Shown here: one piece after another, positions 36,638-45,394 of the stretch
Layout: each line of letters begins with the position of its first letter
How positions within the stretch are numbered: position 1 is the first letter of the stretch
From: CBDBEU01 sp965204565
GTDB taxonomy: Bacteria > Pseudomonadota > Alphaproteobacteria > Rhizobiales > TMED25
Direction of reading: 5' to 3'
Assembly: GCA_965204565.1 (NCBI GenBank)
Contig: CBDBEU010000004.1
Coordinates: 744,001-808,000 of the forward strand
DNA: 64,000 nucleotides
The notes under the pieces: generated by a model
Seen by the model: the letters and a program-made list of their open reading frames with translations, nothing else
What the model was told of the DNA's origin: nothing
The model's database searches: none
Program-made: the position numbers and the translations under genes

Positions 36638-37747
36638 TCACCGTTTGGCGAGATTGGCGAGCGGTATTGGCTGGCCGGTACGTGATGCCTCTTCCATGGC
36701 AAGCGTCACCTGAAGCGTCTTTCGCCCCTCGGCCGCGGTGGTCAGATGGCACGGGCCGCCGGAGGAGTGAAAGTCGAGCCACTCGCGCGTCTCATCGGCT
36801 ATGCGTCCGAACATGCGCCCGTCAGCCCATTCGCCCGATGAACGGCTGCCGAGAAAGGCCAGGTTCATCTTCTGATCGGGCGCATAGGCATTGGTGTAGC
36901 CATGCTCGGTATAGATGATCTGATCGCGATGATCGTCATCGATCAGAACCGCGCCATCGCGGCCAAACACCTCAAAGCGGATGCTCTGTCCCGTGGTCGG
37001 GAAATTTCCAGGCATGGCGTAGCAGATATCGAAACTAAACACTGCGCCGGACGAATATTTGACCTGGGTCAGCGTCACATCGTCGACATCGTAGCCGGCA
37101 TCGCGAAACACAGTGCCATTGCCGCAGGCCTGCACTTCGATGGGTTCGACATCATCACCCAGGCACCAGCCAACGAAATCGACCAGATAGGTGACAATAT
37201 CAAGCACCGGTGTCGCATGGGGGCTGCGGCGCAGAATGTGCATCATGCCCGTGCGGCTGTTGTAGACCCGCGTCACGCCGCCCAGCACCGGACCGATCTG
37301 GCCGCGGCGGATTTCATCGCGGGCGACGAAATAGCGCTGCAAAAAGCGCATTGAATAGCCAATCCTGAGATCAACGCCGCGCGCTTCGGCCAGATCCGCC
37401 AGCCGGTCACCATCCTCAATGGTCAGCGCCAGCGGCTTTTCCACCATCACCGCCTTGCCGGCCTCGATGGCCGCCGCCACCGCATCGGCATGGGCATGTT
37501 CGGGCGTTGACACCACCACCACATTGACCCGTTCATCGGCGATCACTTCATAGGGATCGGTAGTGACGCGCTGAGCGCCAGTGGCCTTGCCAAGCTTGTC
37601 AGCCTGGTCCTGGTCAGTATCGGCGATCGCCAGATAATCAACCGCCGGATGCATTGACGACAACTTCGCCCGATGGGCGCCAATACGCCCGGCGCCGATG
37701 ACGCCGACACCAAACCGCTTACGCTCAAATCCGTTGCTATCTGCCAT
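36638..37747 (-). CDS. Gfo/Idh/MocA family NAD(P)-dependent oxidoreductase
   Basis: A 369-residue sugar or inositol dehydrogenase-type protein. Rossmann motif GVIGAGRIGAHRAK (about residue 14), NVVVVSTPEHAHADA and the substrate-site Lys of VMVEKPLALT (about 98) are present. The C-terminal beta domain contains SPHATPVLDIVTYLVDF with the conserved D/H. ATG 37747 overlaps the stop of the upstream dioxygenase gene (TGATG), so the two are translationally coupled. The substrate is unknown; it resembles inositol 2-dehydrogenase in plan. Intact. Confidence 0.9.
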   Translation of the reverse strand: MADSNGFERKRFGVGVIGAGRIGAHRAKLSSMHPAVDYLAIADTDQDQADKLGKATGAQRVTTDPYEVIADERVNVVVVSTPEHAHADAVAAAIEAGKAVMVEKPLALTIEDGDRLADLAEARGVDLRIGYSMRFLQRYFVARDEIRRGQIGPVLGGVTRVYNSRTGMMHILRRSPHATPVLDIVTYLVDFVGWCLGDDVEPIEVQACGNGTVFRDAGYDVDDVTLTQVKYSSGAVFSFDICYAMPGNFPTTGQSIRFEVFGRDGAVLIDDDHRDQIIYTEHGYTNAYAPDQKMNLAFLGSRSSGEWADGRMFGRIADETREWLDFHSSGGPCHLTTAAEGRKTLQVTLAMEEASRTGQPIPLANLAKR

Positions 37748-38778
37748 CAGGCGGCTTGCCGTTTGGGGATGCCGCCCGTTTCCACGTAGCGATAGCGCTC
37801 GGCGAGCTCTGGTGCGAACCGGCGCCGTTGAGCCTCGGGAAATGCAATCCACATCCTCAGCAGATGCCGCTTGAGGGCCGGATCATCGTGATCCTCATAC
37901 TCATCGCGTGCATGCAAGATCGCATGGTTGTTGAGAAACTGCATGTCGCCTTCCCGGAAATCCATCGCCAGCCGTAATTCCGGCCGCTCGGAGATCTCCT
38001 GAACGACATCAAGTGCTTCGCACTGGATCGGCGACAGTCCCAGCTCATCTCCGAACCTGGTCACCGATTCAAAGAAGGTGCGGCTGGTAATACGCGAGGT
38101 CAGCTTGCCGTCGAAACAGCTGAACATCGGGCAGGTGTACCAAGGCCGTTCGTCAGGAGGCTCCTCGCCGCGCCAATCGAGATTGAACGGCTGATGAAGC
38201 ACATCAATCAGGTCCGGCCGTTCGGCGAACAGGACATTGTGCACGGTGAGCGCACTGACCAGAAAGCTTGCCCCGCCCTTCTTGGCGGTACGTACGCAGA
38301 AAAGGCCCAGCACATCGACCGGCAGCTGGTCGGAATGAAAATCGAGCTTGAGAGCGGTCTGGTACATACGCGTCGTCGGATCGGACACGGACCTGCCCTC
38401 GTCGCGCACATGGCCAAGCAGATGGCCTCGTGTGTTCTGCGAAACCGGCATTCCAAGATGGACGCCAACACCCCAATAGATCAGCTCGCAATCCGCGTCC
38501 GAATAACGCTCACGCGGCAGGCCGCGCAACAGCACGAAGCCGACACCATTCTCCAGCCAATCAGGCACTTCGCCGAGTCTTGCCGAAAATGTCGGCAACA
38601 GAAAATCCGACTTGCTGAATGGAACCGAAAGCCCTTTGGCTTTGACTCCCGTCAACGCGGCGTCGATTTCATCAACCGCCGCGCTATCCAGATACAGGAT
38701 CCAGCTGTCGTCATTCTCAATTTCTGGACCCCGCCAGGCCCCGGCATGGATAATTTTCTCCCGAAGTGGCTCAGCCAT
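37747..38778 (-). CDS. TauD/TfdA-family Fe(II)/2-oxoglutarate dioxygenase
   Basis: A 343-residue non-haem iron oxygenase. The facial triad reads His-x-Asp in KLDFHSDQLPVD (about residue 160) and the distal His in NNHAILHARDEYED (about 290). Arg for 2-oxoglutarate lies in KRHLLRMWIAF. I chose ATG 38778 (MAEPLREKIIHAG); a longer frame exists upstream but shows no protein character. It is the first gene of a two-gene operon with the Gfo/Idh/MocA dehydrogenase. Hydroxylation followed by oxidation of the resulting alcohol or hemiaminal is an attractive inference for the pair. Intact. Confidence 0.88.
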   Translation of the reverse strand: MAEPLREKIIHAGAWRGPEIENDDSWILYLDSAAVDEIDAALTGVKAKGLSVPFSKSDFLLPTFSARLGEVPDWLENGVGFVLLRGLPRERYSDADCELIYWGVGVHLGMPVSQNTRGHLLGHVRDEGRSVSDPTTRMYQTALKLDFHSDQLPVDVLGLFCVRTAKKGGASFLVSALTVHNVLFAERPDLIDVLHQPFNLDWRGEEPPDERPWYTCPMFSCFDGKLTSRITSRTFFESVTRFGDELGLSPIQCEALDVVQEISERPELRLAMDFREGDMQFLNNHAILHARDEYEDHDDPALKRHLLRMWIAFPEAQRRRFAPELAERYRYVETGGIPKRQAA

Positions 38779-39224
38779 TTCGCATGTCTCTCCATAAGCG
38801 TTCCCAATTGCGCCGATAAAACAGCCTGACGCGACCAATATCAAGTTTCTGAGAGTCACAAAGCCCGGCCAGAGCGGTTGTTTTGAAAGATGCCGGCCGA
38901 TCACGCACACGGCAGTGGGAATGATAGCTGCTGACGCTTCCGCGAGATTAACAATCGATGACCTAGAATGCGAGGTTTCATGCCAGATCTGCAATCCAAG
39001 ATTTGCACATTGGCGCTAATCTCTACCCCGCCAACAGGTGGCTTGAATGGACACCAAACGAGCGGATTGGTCAGATGTACTGATTTGAACAGGCTCAAAA
39101 CATCATTTTTCTGGGGTTCACGACACTTTTCGTGTTGTCGTATCTGGCCTTCTGAGCGGTCGGGTGCGCGAGCATATGGAATTCCGCCGCACCACATTGG
39201 CGCGGCGCTCGCAATAAGCTGAAC
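38779..39224. other. Intergenic stretch without a supported gene
   Basis: It holds the probable promoter of the TauD operon and further on sequence with many stops in all frames. A short stem-loop ACGACAC-TTTTC-GTGTTGT lies near 39120. Scattered protein-like strings (for example QAQNIIFLGFTTLFVLSYL on the plus strand) suggest remnants, but none can be assigned. Confidence 0.35.
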
Positions 39225-39376
39225 TTGAACGGTGCGCCCAAGCAGCCAATCGGGTATGCTGCGTCACACGGTTGCATTCGCCTACCCGATAAATTCGCCC
39301 GCAAATTGTTTAAAATGACCGATCTCGGCGCCGATGTGATTGTCGCCAATGAAGCGGTCAAACCGCAGCCGACCGA
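39225..39376 (+). pseudogene. L,D-transpeptidase, C-terminal fragment
   Basis: Encodes PIGYAASHGCIRLPDKFARKLF, the catalytic signature of YkuD-type L,D-transpeptidases (His and Cys of SHGCIR), then MTDLGADVIVANEAVKPQP. The N-terminal three quarters of the domain are absent, and the C-terminus runs into IS1380 sequence at about 39377. It is a scrap of a periplasmic cell-wall cross-linking enzyme. Confidence 0.75.
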
Positions 39377-40048
39377 ACCGTCCATGTCCGGTGTGATCCA
39401 CTCGGGCGCCATCGCGGCGTGAGCCCGATCGACCCCCCGATCAGTCCATTGACCGGATACGTCCGCCGGCGCACCGCGATTGTCGGCGGCCGCCGACACC
39501 CCGGTCTCGAACCGACCCATCCGGCCGGCAGACGCAGCCTCGGCATCAACGCCACGCCCTCCGACCACCTGCCGCATCACCGGATCGAGCGCCGGACGGT
39601 CCGCGTCATTCACATCATCATATCCGGCCGATCGCCCGAAGACCGGCTGGCGCAAAAGCCCAACCACGGAATGCAGACGGTTGTGGGCGGTTCGTGGATC
39701 TCCGAGAGGACCGCCGGCAATATCGTGCAATCCCGGGGTCTCGTCCAACTCCCGGAACGGCAACGGGCCACCGTCGGAACCGATCCTCGAGCCATGGAAT
39801 TCCAGCCGCACCCGCCAGCCGCACCCGCCAGCCGCACCCGCCAGCCGCACCCGCCAGCCGCACCCGCCAGCCGCACCCGCCAGCCGCACCCGACTGTCGA
39901 AACCGACTGTCGAAACCGAGCCTGATATCACCCGTTTCGCCTGCACCCTGCGGGTGATCCGTGATCCGCACTCTACAGCCCACACAACATGCTGAAATAT
40001 AACATGTTACCGGCTGTCGGCAGCGCGAAAACGTCACGTTAATGGGAA
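39377..40048 (-). mobile_element. IS1380-family remnant H
   Basis: Reading leftward from about 40048 (complement CATTTCCCATTAACGTGACG), a terminal region shared with the copy at 52.5 kb leads into transposase sequence EFHGSRIGSDGGPLPFRELDE, GLLRQPVFGRSAGYDDVNDADRP, ASAGRMGRFETGVSAAADN and ITPDMDGSV, where it ends. Only about 200 codons of the transposase are left and the start region is disturbed by a 13-bp tandem array. It truncates the L,D-transpeptidase. Confidence 0.75.
39802..39918. repeat. Two adjacent 13-bp tandem arrays
   Basis: CCAGCCGCACCCG is repeated seven times perfectly at 39802-39892, followed by two copies of ACTGTCGAAACCG at 39893-39918. Three units equal 39 bp, so on the complement each frame encodes a 13-residue repeat (AGAAGGCGWRVRL). 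The sister IS1380 copy at 52.5 kb has only single versions of both units (around 52655-52678), so the expansion happened in this copy. Confidence 0.9.
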
Positions 40049-40157
40049 ATGTGAGTCTAGGTTTGCCCGCATTGCACGTCAATTTGCATGGCGCTTTACC
40101 CGGTGGTAGCACCTTGTTAGACAGCCCCGTCAAAACCAAGCCAATGTGGAGATGCCC

Positions 40158-40871
40158 ATGCGGCCCTCGCAACGTCAGGCCGACGAGATCCGTCCGGTTA
40201 CGCTCGAACGCGGCATTGCCCGCCATGCCGAAGGCTCGTGCCTGATAAAATGCGGCGATACTCACGTATTGTGCACCGCTAGCCTTGATGAATGTGTGCC
40301 ACCCTGGCTGCGCGGCGGCGGCAGCGGCTGGGTCACTGCGGAATATGGCATGCTGCCGCGTTCCACCGGAGAGCGCATGCGCCGCGAGGCGTCCTCAGGC
40401 CGCCAGTCGGGACGCACACTTGAAATCCAGCGCCTGATCGGCCGGGCGTTACGCACTGTGGTCGACATGAAGCTGTTGGGCGAGCGCCAGATCGTCGTTG
40501 ACTGCGACGTTTTGCAGGCCGATGGCGGCACCCGCACCGCCGCCATTACCGGCGGCTGGGTGGCGCTTCATGACTGCATTCGCTGGATGCGCTTGCGCGA
40601 CATGTTCGACGCCGATCCGCTGCAAGACCAGATTGCCGCGATTTCCTGCGGTATTGTTGATGGAGATCCGGTTGCCGATCTTGACTATGAGGAAGACTCT
40701 GGTGCCCACACCGACGCGAATTTCGTCATCACCGGCTCTGGCGGCATCGTTGAAATTCAGGCAACAGCCGAGCGAGCGCCGTTCGGCGGCGACGAGTTCG
40801 AGGCGTTGCTGGGTCTTGCCCGCGGCGCCGTCGACAAGCTTATCGATCTGCAAAAACTTGCAGTCTCGTGA
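40158..40871 (+). CDS. rph: Ribonuclease PH
   Basis: Phosphorolytic 3'-5' exoribonuclease that trims tRNA 3' ends. It has 237 residues from ATG 40158 (MRPSQRQADEIRPV), the normal length. Signature stretches include CTASLDECVPPWLRGGGSGWVTAEYGMLPRST, EIQRLIGRALRTVVD, VVDCDVLQADGGTRTAAITGG and ERAPFGGDEFEALL. Its stop overlaps the GTG 40868 that can start rdgB, a common rph-rdgB coupling. Intact. Confidence 0.95.
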   Translation: MRPSQRQADEIRPVTLERGIARHAEGSCLIKCGDTHVLCTASLDECVPPWLRGGGSGWVTAEYGMLPRSTGERMRREASSGRQSGRTLEIQRLIGRALRTVVDMKLLGERQIVVDCDVLQADGGTRTAAITGGWVALHDCIRWMRLRDMFDADPLQDQIAAISCGIVDGDPVADLDYEEDSGAHTDANFVITGSGGIVEIQATAERAPFGGDEFEALLGLARGAVDKLIDLQKLAVS

Positions 40872-40876
40872 CTTCG

Positions 40877-41518
40877 ATGCGCCGCCAGCTGACCGAGCCC
40901 CGCCTAGTGCTCGCCAGCCACAACAAGGGCAAGCTGCGCGAGTTTGCCCAGCTGTTCTCACCATTTGACGTCGAGCTCGTCTCCGCTGCCGAGCTCGGCC
41001 TCGCCGAACCTGAAGAGACCGGCGTTACCTTTGCCGAAAATGCCGACCTCAAGGCCCGTCTGGCAGCCACCGCCTCGGGCATGGTCGCTCTGGCTGATGA
41101 TTCAGGCCTGGCGGTCGAGGCGCTGGACGGCGCTCCTGGTATCTATTCCGCGCACTGGGCCGGTGAGACCCGCGATTTTTCCGCCGCCATGGAACGCGTC
41201 GAGCGCGAATTGCGCGCGCTTGGCGCAACCGAACCGGCTTCAAAGCGTGCCGACTTTGTCGCCGCCTTAAGCCTTGTCTGGCCCGATGGTCATGCCGAAG
41301 GCGTTGAGGGCAGGGTTGAGGGCACGCTGGTATGGCCGCCGCGCGGCGAGCAGGGATTTGGCTATGATCCGATGTTCCTGCCCGATGGTCATGACCTCAC
41401 TTTTGGCGAGATGACGGCGGAGAAAAAGCATGGCAGCGCTTCCGGGCGCCCCGGCTTGTCGCATCGCGCCCGCGCCTTTGCCGCTCTTGCCGAGGCCTGT
41501 CTTGACGGCGCGCGCTGA
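40877..41518 (+). CDS. rdgB: Non-canonical purine NTP pyrophosphatase
   Basis: Hydrolyses ITP, dITP and XTP to keep them out of nucleic acids. It has 213 residues from ATG 40877 (GTG 40868, overlapping the rph stop, is an alternative). LASHNKGKLREFAQLF begins the domain, FAENADLKARLAA and ALADDSGLAVEALDGAPGIYSAHWAG carry the conserved acidic and nucleobase pocket residues, and EQGFGYDPMFLPDG is the C-terminal signature. It overlaps the hemW start by about 17 bp. Intact. Confidence 0.94.
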   Translation: MRRQLTEPRLVLASHNKGKLREFAQLFSPFDVELVSAAELGLAEPEETGVTFAENADLKARLAATASGMVALADDSGLAVEALDGAPGIYSAHWAGETRDFSAAMERVERELRALGATEPASKRADFVAALSLVWPDGHAEGVEGRVEGTLVWPPRGEQGFGYDPMFLPDGHDLTFGEMTAEKKHGSASGRPGLSHRARAFAALAEACLDGAR

Positions 41519-42719
41519 AGCGAGAGTACACCGGGCCGAAACCGCGGCCTACGCCGATCCAGGTTTTGGCGTCTATGTCCACTGGCCGTTCTGTCTCGCC
41601 AAATGCCCTTATTGCGACTTCAACAGCCATGTCCGTCATCAGGGCATCGATCAGCCGCGCTTCCATTCAGCCCTCCTGGCCGAGCTTGACTGGTTTGCGC
41701 AGCAAGCCCCGGGTGAGCAGGTTCACTCGGTGTTCTTCGGTGGCGGCACACCATCGCTGATGCCGCCGGACACGGTGGCAGCCGTGATTGACCGCATCGG
41801 CGAGATCTGGGGCTATGAAGATGATCTCGAAATTACGCTTGAAGCCAATCCGACAAGTGTCGAGGCGGGCCGCTTTGCCGGCTACCGCGCCGCCGGTGTC
41901 AACCGTGTGTCGCTGGGTGTTCAGTCGCTTGATGACACAGAGCTTGCCCGCCTTGGCCGCCGGCACTCGGCGCGCGAGGCGCTGGCCGCATTCGATGTCG
42001 CAAGATCTGCCTTTGAGCGTACCTCATTCGATTTGATTTATACCCGTCCCGGACAGGTCGTTGACGACTGGCGCTCAGAACTTGGCCAGGCGATCGCACT
42101 GCACCCCGGACATTTGTCACTCTATCAGCTCACAATCGAGCCCGGCACGCGCTATTTCGATCTCCATCGCGCCGGCAAGCTCAATGTGCCGGCAGAGGAG
42201 TTGGCAGCCAACCTCTATACCGCCACCCAGGAGGTGTGCGATGCCGCGGGGCTTGCGGCCTACGAAATCTCCAATCACGCCTCGCCCGGCGATGAATGCC
42301 GCCACAATCTGATCTATTGGCAGGGTGGCCGCTGGGCAGGTATTGGGCCCGGTGCCCATTCGCGTCTCGGCCGCGCAAATGCTGATCGCCGTGCACTGAC
42401 AACCGAGCGCATGCCCGAGCGCTGGCTGGGCGAGGTCGAGGCAATCGGCCATGCGGTTGTTGAAGATCAGATGCTCGATAGTGGCGCTGCGGCCGACGAG
42501 CTTATCTTGATGGCGATGCGCACCAGCCTGGGTCTCGATCTGGCCCATTATGCATTCCTCGGCGGTAGCATCGATGAAACCAAGCGCGGCCAGTTTGTAG
42601 ATCAGGGCCTAGTTGAAATGGCCGGCAACGGTGCACGCCTGCGCCTGACGCCCAGCGGGCGTCTTGTCGCCAATGCGGTGATCGCCGAACTTGCAGCCAG
42701 CGGACCTGCGGAAAACTAA
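41502..42719 (+). CDS. hemW: Radical SAM haem chaperone HemW
   Basis: Coproporphyrinogen-III-oxidase-like radical SAM protein now regarded as a haem chaperone. It has 405 residues from the likely TTG start at 41502. The SAM iron-sulfur motif is FCLAKCPYCDFNSH (CxxxCxxC, about residue 30), followed by VFFGGGTPSLM, LEANPTSVE and RVSLGVQSLDD. DECRHNLIYWQGG and GPGAHSRLG mark the C-terminal half. It is downstream of rdgB in the conserved rph-rdgB-hemW order. Converges with lppC with a 4-bp overlap. Intact. Confidence 0.93.
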   Translation: MTARAEARVHRAETAAYADPGFGVYVHWPFCLAKCPYCDFNSHVRHQGIDQPRFHSALLAELDWFAQQAPGEQVHSVFFGGGTPSLMPPDTVAAVIDRIGEIWGYEDDLEITLEANPTSVEAGRFAGYRAAGVNRVSLGVQSLDDTELARLGRRHSAREALAAFDVARSAFERTSFDLIYTRPGQVVDDWRSELGQAIALHPGHLSLYQLTIEPGTRYFDLHRAGKLNVPAEELAANLYTATQEVCDAAGLAAYEISNHASPGDECRHNLIYWQGGRWAGIGPGAHSRLGRANADRRALTTERMPERWLGEVEAIGHAVVEDQMLDSGAAADELILMAMRTSLGLDLAHYAFLGGSIDETKRGQFVDQGLVEMAGNGARLRLTPSGRLVANAVIAELAASGPAEN

Positions 42720-43978
42720 AAATTCGTGCCCGCAAAACTCTGGCGCGGCAGGTCGACCATCTGAAACCCCTGTCCCGTCACCTGCAGCACCGCGAGGCTA
42801 CGCTCGATACGCCCGTCAGCGCGGAACCGGAACAGCCCATCGACACCGGCAAAGCCGTTCGGGTCGGTCAACTGCTCGGGGGTAAATCTGAGGCCGAAGG
42901 GCGCGCGTGCCAATGCCGCCGCAAGGCTCACCGCATCATAGCCAAGGCTTGCGATTGCCGCTGGCGGCCGGCCATAGGTGGTGGTGAAGCGTTGCTCGAA
43001 CACCTGGCGGGTTCCCGGCGCCGGAGCCGGGAACCAGGCGCCGTGAAGCGCCGGTTCAGAAGCAATCGCCGGATCGTTCCACAGTCCCGTACCAATCAGC
43101 TGGAAACCGGGGCCACCGCCAAACCTGGTGCCCGAAACTGTACTTGCGCCCAGACCCTGGGCGATCTTGCGCAAGGTCGGATCGCCCTCTGCAACCATCA
43201 GGGCGTCGATGCGCTCCGACAATTGCGCGATCTTGGCCACCGGCTGGTCGATATTTCCCGCCCGCGCATCGAACCGCTCGACGGTGAACAACGTCGCGCC
43301 CTTTTCCTCCACGATCCGCGTCAGATCGCCAGCCACCACATTGCCGTATGCGTGGGCCGGCACCAGCGCGGCAAACTGCTGCATGCCGCGGCTGATGGTG
43401 AATTCAACGATCCGCTGCACCTCCACCGATGGCAGGAAACTCAAGAGATAGATGCCATTGCCGGCCACCGACTCGGTTGATGAGAATGCTACCACCGGAA
43501 TAGAGCGTGGCTGCGCCACCTGACCGACCGCCGAGGTGGCCTGGGCGCGCAATGGCCCGAGTATCAGCTCCGCACCCTCATTGATCGCTTCTTCGGCGGC
43601 AAACCGTGCACCGGCCGATGTGCCGCGCGTGTCTTTTTGCACCAGTTCGATCGCCGGGTTGTTGAAGTCGAACAGTGCGAGCTCCGCCGCCTCTTTGATT
43701 GATTGCGCGACGGTGCGCACCTTGGGGTCCTTGTTGGACAGCGGAAGCAACAGTGCAATCTTGATCTTTTCACCGGTTGGTGCGCCGAAATCGCGGCCCA
43801 GCATCTTCGGTGAGGGGGCGCCCAACGAAAATCCGCTGCCACCGCCGCCAGCGGTCTGGCAGGCGGCAAGAAGAGCCGTGCACAGGCCCGCCAGCACCAG
43901 CCACGTGCCGGCCAAAAGCGCAAAACCGACGTGCCTCGCCTCGCGAACACGTCCTTCAACTGTTATCGACACACGCAA
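42716..43978 (-). CDS. Penicillin-binding protein activator lipoprotein (LppC/LpoA-like)
   Basis: A 420-residue lipoprotein with a type 1 periplasmic-binding fold. The lipobox LLAAC (Cys about residue 40) follows a hydrophobic signal. A Gly-rich linker precedes KIKIALLLPLSNKDPKVRTVAQSIKEAAELALFDF, the start of the periplasmic binding domain. VLGPLRAQATSAV-type (ILGPLRAQATSAVG), IPVVAFSSTESVAGNGIYLLSF and FGYDAVSLAAAL-type (LGYDAVSLAAALA) are typical. It is divergent from rsmI, the conserved neighbour of this gene in many Proteobacteria. Role: activating peptidoglycan synthases from the outer membrane. Intact. Confidence 0.9.
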   Translation of the reverse strand: MRVSITVEGRVREARHVGFALLAGTWLVLAGLCTALLAACQTAGGGGSGFSLGAPSPKMLGRDFGAPTGEKIKIALLLPLSNKDPKVRTVAQSIKEAAELALFDFNNPAIELVQKDTRGTSAGARFAAEEAINEGAELILGPLRAQATSAVGQVAQPRSIPVVAFSSTESVAGNGIYLLSFLPSVEVQRIVEFTISRGMQQFAALVPAHAYGNVVAGDLTRIVEEKGATLFTVERFDARAGNIDQPVAKIAQLSERIDALMVAEGDPTLRKIAQGLGASTVSGTRFGGGPGFQLIGTGLWNDPAIASEPALHGAWFPAPAPGTRQVFEQRFTTTYGRPPAAIASLGYDAVSLAAALARAPFGLRFTPEQLTDPNGFAGVDGLFRFRADGRIERSLAVLQVTGQGFQMVDLPRQSFAGTNF

Positions 43979-44081
43979 ATCTCTGTGATGTTTCGCCGCA
44001 TCTGCCAGCTAAGCTAGCCTTGTCATAGCACCAGATAAACCTTGGCAGGCCAGCCAACCAACAATTAAAGGCGGTTATTTC

Positions 44082-45014
44082 ATGACCGAACCCTGTGCGG
44101 AGGCACCGGCGCCAGCCCGAAATGAGGGCGCGGAACCATCCGGTTTTACCATTGAAGGAGCGCAAATCCGCGCCCGCAAGCCGGCCCCCGGCCTTCACAT
44201 TGTTGCGACCCCGATAGGCAATCTGGAGGATGTGACGCTGCGCGCGCTGCATGCGCTGGCCGGCGTCGACCGCGTCTATTGCGAAGATACGCGCATCACC
44301 CGACGGCTGCTGGATCGCTATGCCATCACCGCAAGACTCGGCATTTACGACGATCATTGCGGCCAAAAGGCGCGCGCCGAGATCATGCGATTGGTCACCT
44401 CCGGCGCATCTGTGGTGCTGGTATCGGATGCCGGAACGCCGCTTATATCCGATCCTGGTTTCAAGCTTGTGCGTGAGATGCGCGATGCCGGCCTGCCGGT
44501 ATTTGTCATTCCCGGAGCCTCAGCCCTCACCGCTGCGGCCGCGATTGCCGGCCTCGCCACCGACCGGCTTTTCTTTGCCGGTTTTCTCGCGCCCAAGCGT
44601 GCCGCGCGCCGGCGTGCCATCTGCGAACTTGCCGAGATGGCGGCAACCTTGGTGCTTTATGAATCGCCAAGACGGCTTGCCGCCACGCTCGCCGATCTTG
44701 CTGACATTCTCGGCCCGCGCGAAGCGGCAATCGCGCGCGAGCTTACCAAGATCAACGAGGAAGTGGTTCGGCTACCGCTAGATCAGTTGGCCGAGCGCTA
44801 TGTGGGCAAGACCGTGAGCGGCGAGATCGTCATCCTGATTGCGGCTGCACAACCTCAAGCCGCCGATCCGCAGGCAATCGATCTGGCGCTGGCAGAAGCG
44901 TTTGGGCACGCAAGTTTGCGCGATGCAGCCTCAGACGTGGCGGCAAAATTCAATGCGTCGCGCAGTCAGGTCTACGCGCGCGCGCTTGAAATCAAGCGTT
45001 CGCAACGGCAATGA
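44082..45014 (+). CDS. rsmI: 16S rRNA (cytidine-1402-2'-O)-methyltransferase
   Basis: Ribose methyltransferase for C1402 of 16S rRNA. It has 310 residues. After a 35-residue extension, HIVATPIGNLEDVTLRALHALAGVDRVYCEDTR is the signature of the SAM-dependent tetrapyrrole-methylase fold. LVSDAGTPLISDPGFKLVR and VIPGASALTAAAAIAGL are also diagnostic. The C-terminus ends AAKFNASRSQVYARALEI, a helix-turn-helix-like tail. Stop overlaps the yraN start. Intact. Confidence 0.95.
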   Translation: MTEPCAEAPAPARNEGAEPSGFTIEGAQIRARKPAPGLHIVATPIGNLEDVTLRALHALAGVDRVYCEDTRITRRLLDRYAITARLGIYDDHCGQKARAEIMRLVTSGASVVLVSDAGTPLISDPGFKLVREMRDAGLPVFVIPGASALTAAAAIAGLATDRLFFAGFLAPKRAARRRAICELAEMAATLVLYESPRRLAATLADLADILGPREAAIARELTKINEEVVRLPLDQLAERYVGKTVSGEIVILIAAAQPQAADPQAIDLALAEAFGHASLRDAASDVAAKFNASRSQVYARALEIKRSQRQ

Positions 45015-45394
45015 CACGCCCTGAGCGAAAACGCGCCGAACGGCTTGGCCGACTTGCCGAGGCTTTGGCGGCACTTTATCTGATGGCCAAATGCTATCGC
45101 ATTCTGGCGCGCCGCTTTCGCGCGCCGATGGGCGAGGTCGATCTGGTTGCCCGCCGCGGCCGCCAGTTGGTGTTCGCCGAGGTCAAGGCCAGGCGCCAGC
45201 TGGATGACGCGCTTCATGCGGTGGGGGCGCACAGCCGGCGCCGCATTGCCGATGCAGCGCGCGCCTGGCTTGCGTACCATCCGGGCGATGCCAAGCTGGC
45301 GATCCGCTTCGATGTGATCGTGATGGCGCCATGGCGCTGGCCCGGCCATATTGTCGGCGCGTTTGATTTAAGTGGTGAAGGACCAAGAATATGA
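45011..45394 (+). CDS. yraN: YraN family endonuclease-like protein (UPF0102)
   Basis: A 127-residue protein with the restriction-endonuclease-like core: LAALYLMAKCYRILARRFRAPMGEVDLVARRGRQLVFAEVKAR. The acidic residues of GEVDLV and the FAEVK motif are intact. Biochemical role is unclear; it may process Holliday-type structures. It overlaps rsmI by 4 bp and gshB by 4 bp, so the three form an operon. Intact. Confidence 0.93.
   Translation: MTRPERKRAERLGRLAEALAALYLMAKCYRILARRFRAPMGEVDLVARRGRQLVFAEVKARRQLDDALHAVGAHSRRRIADAARAWLAYHPGDAKLAIRFDVIVMAPWRWPGHIVGAFDLSGEGPRI

Noticed and set aside
39802..39918. Possible CRISPR array
   Set aside because: Units are 13 bp, perfectly tandem and without spacers, inside an IS1380 remnant; no cas genes nearby.
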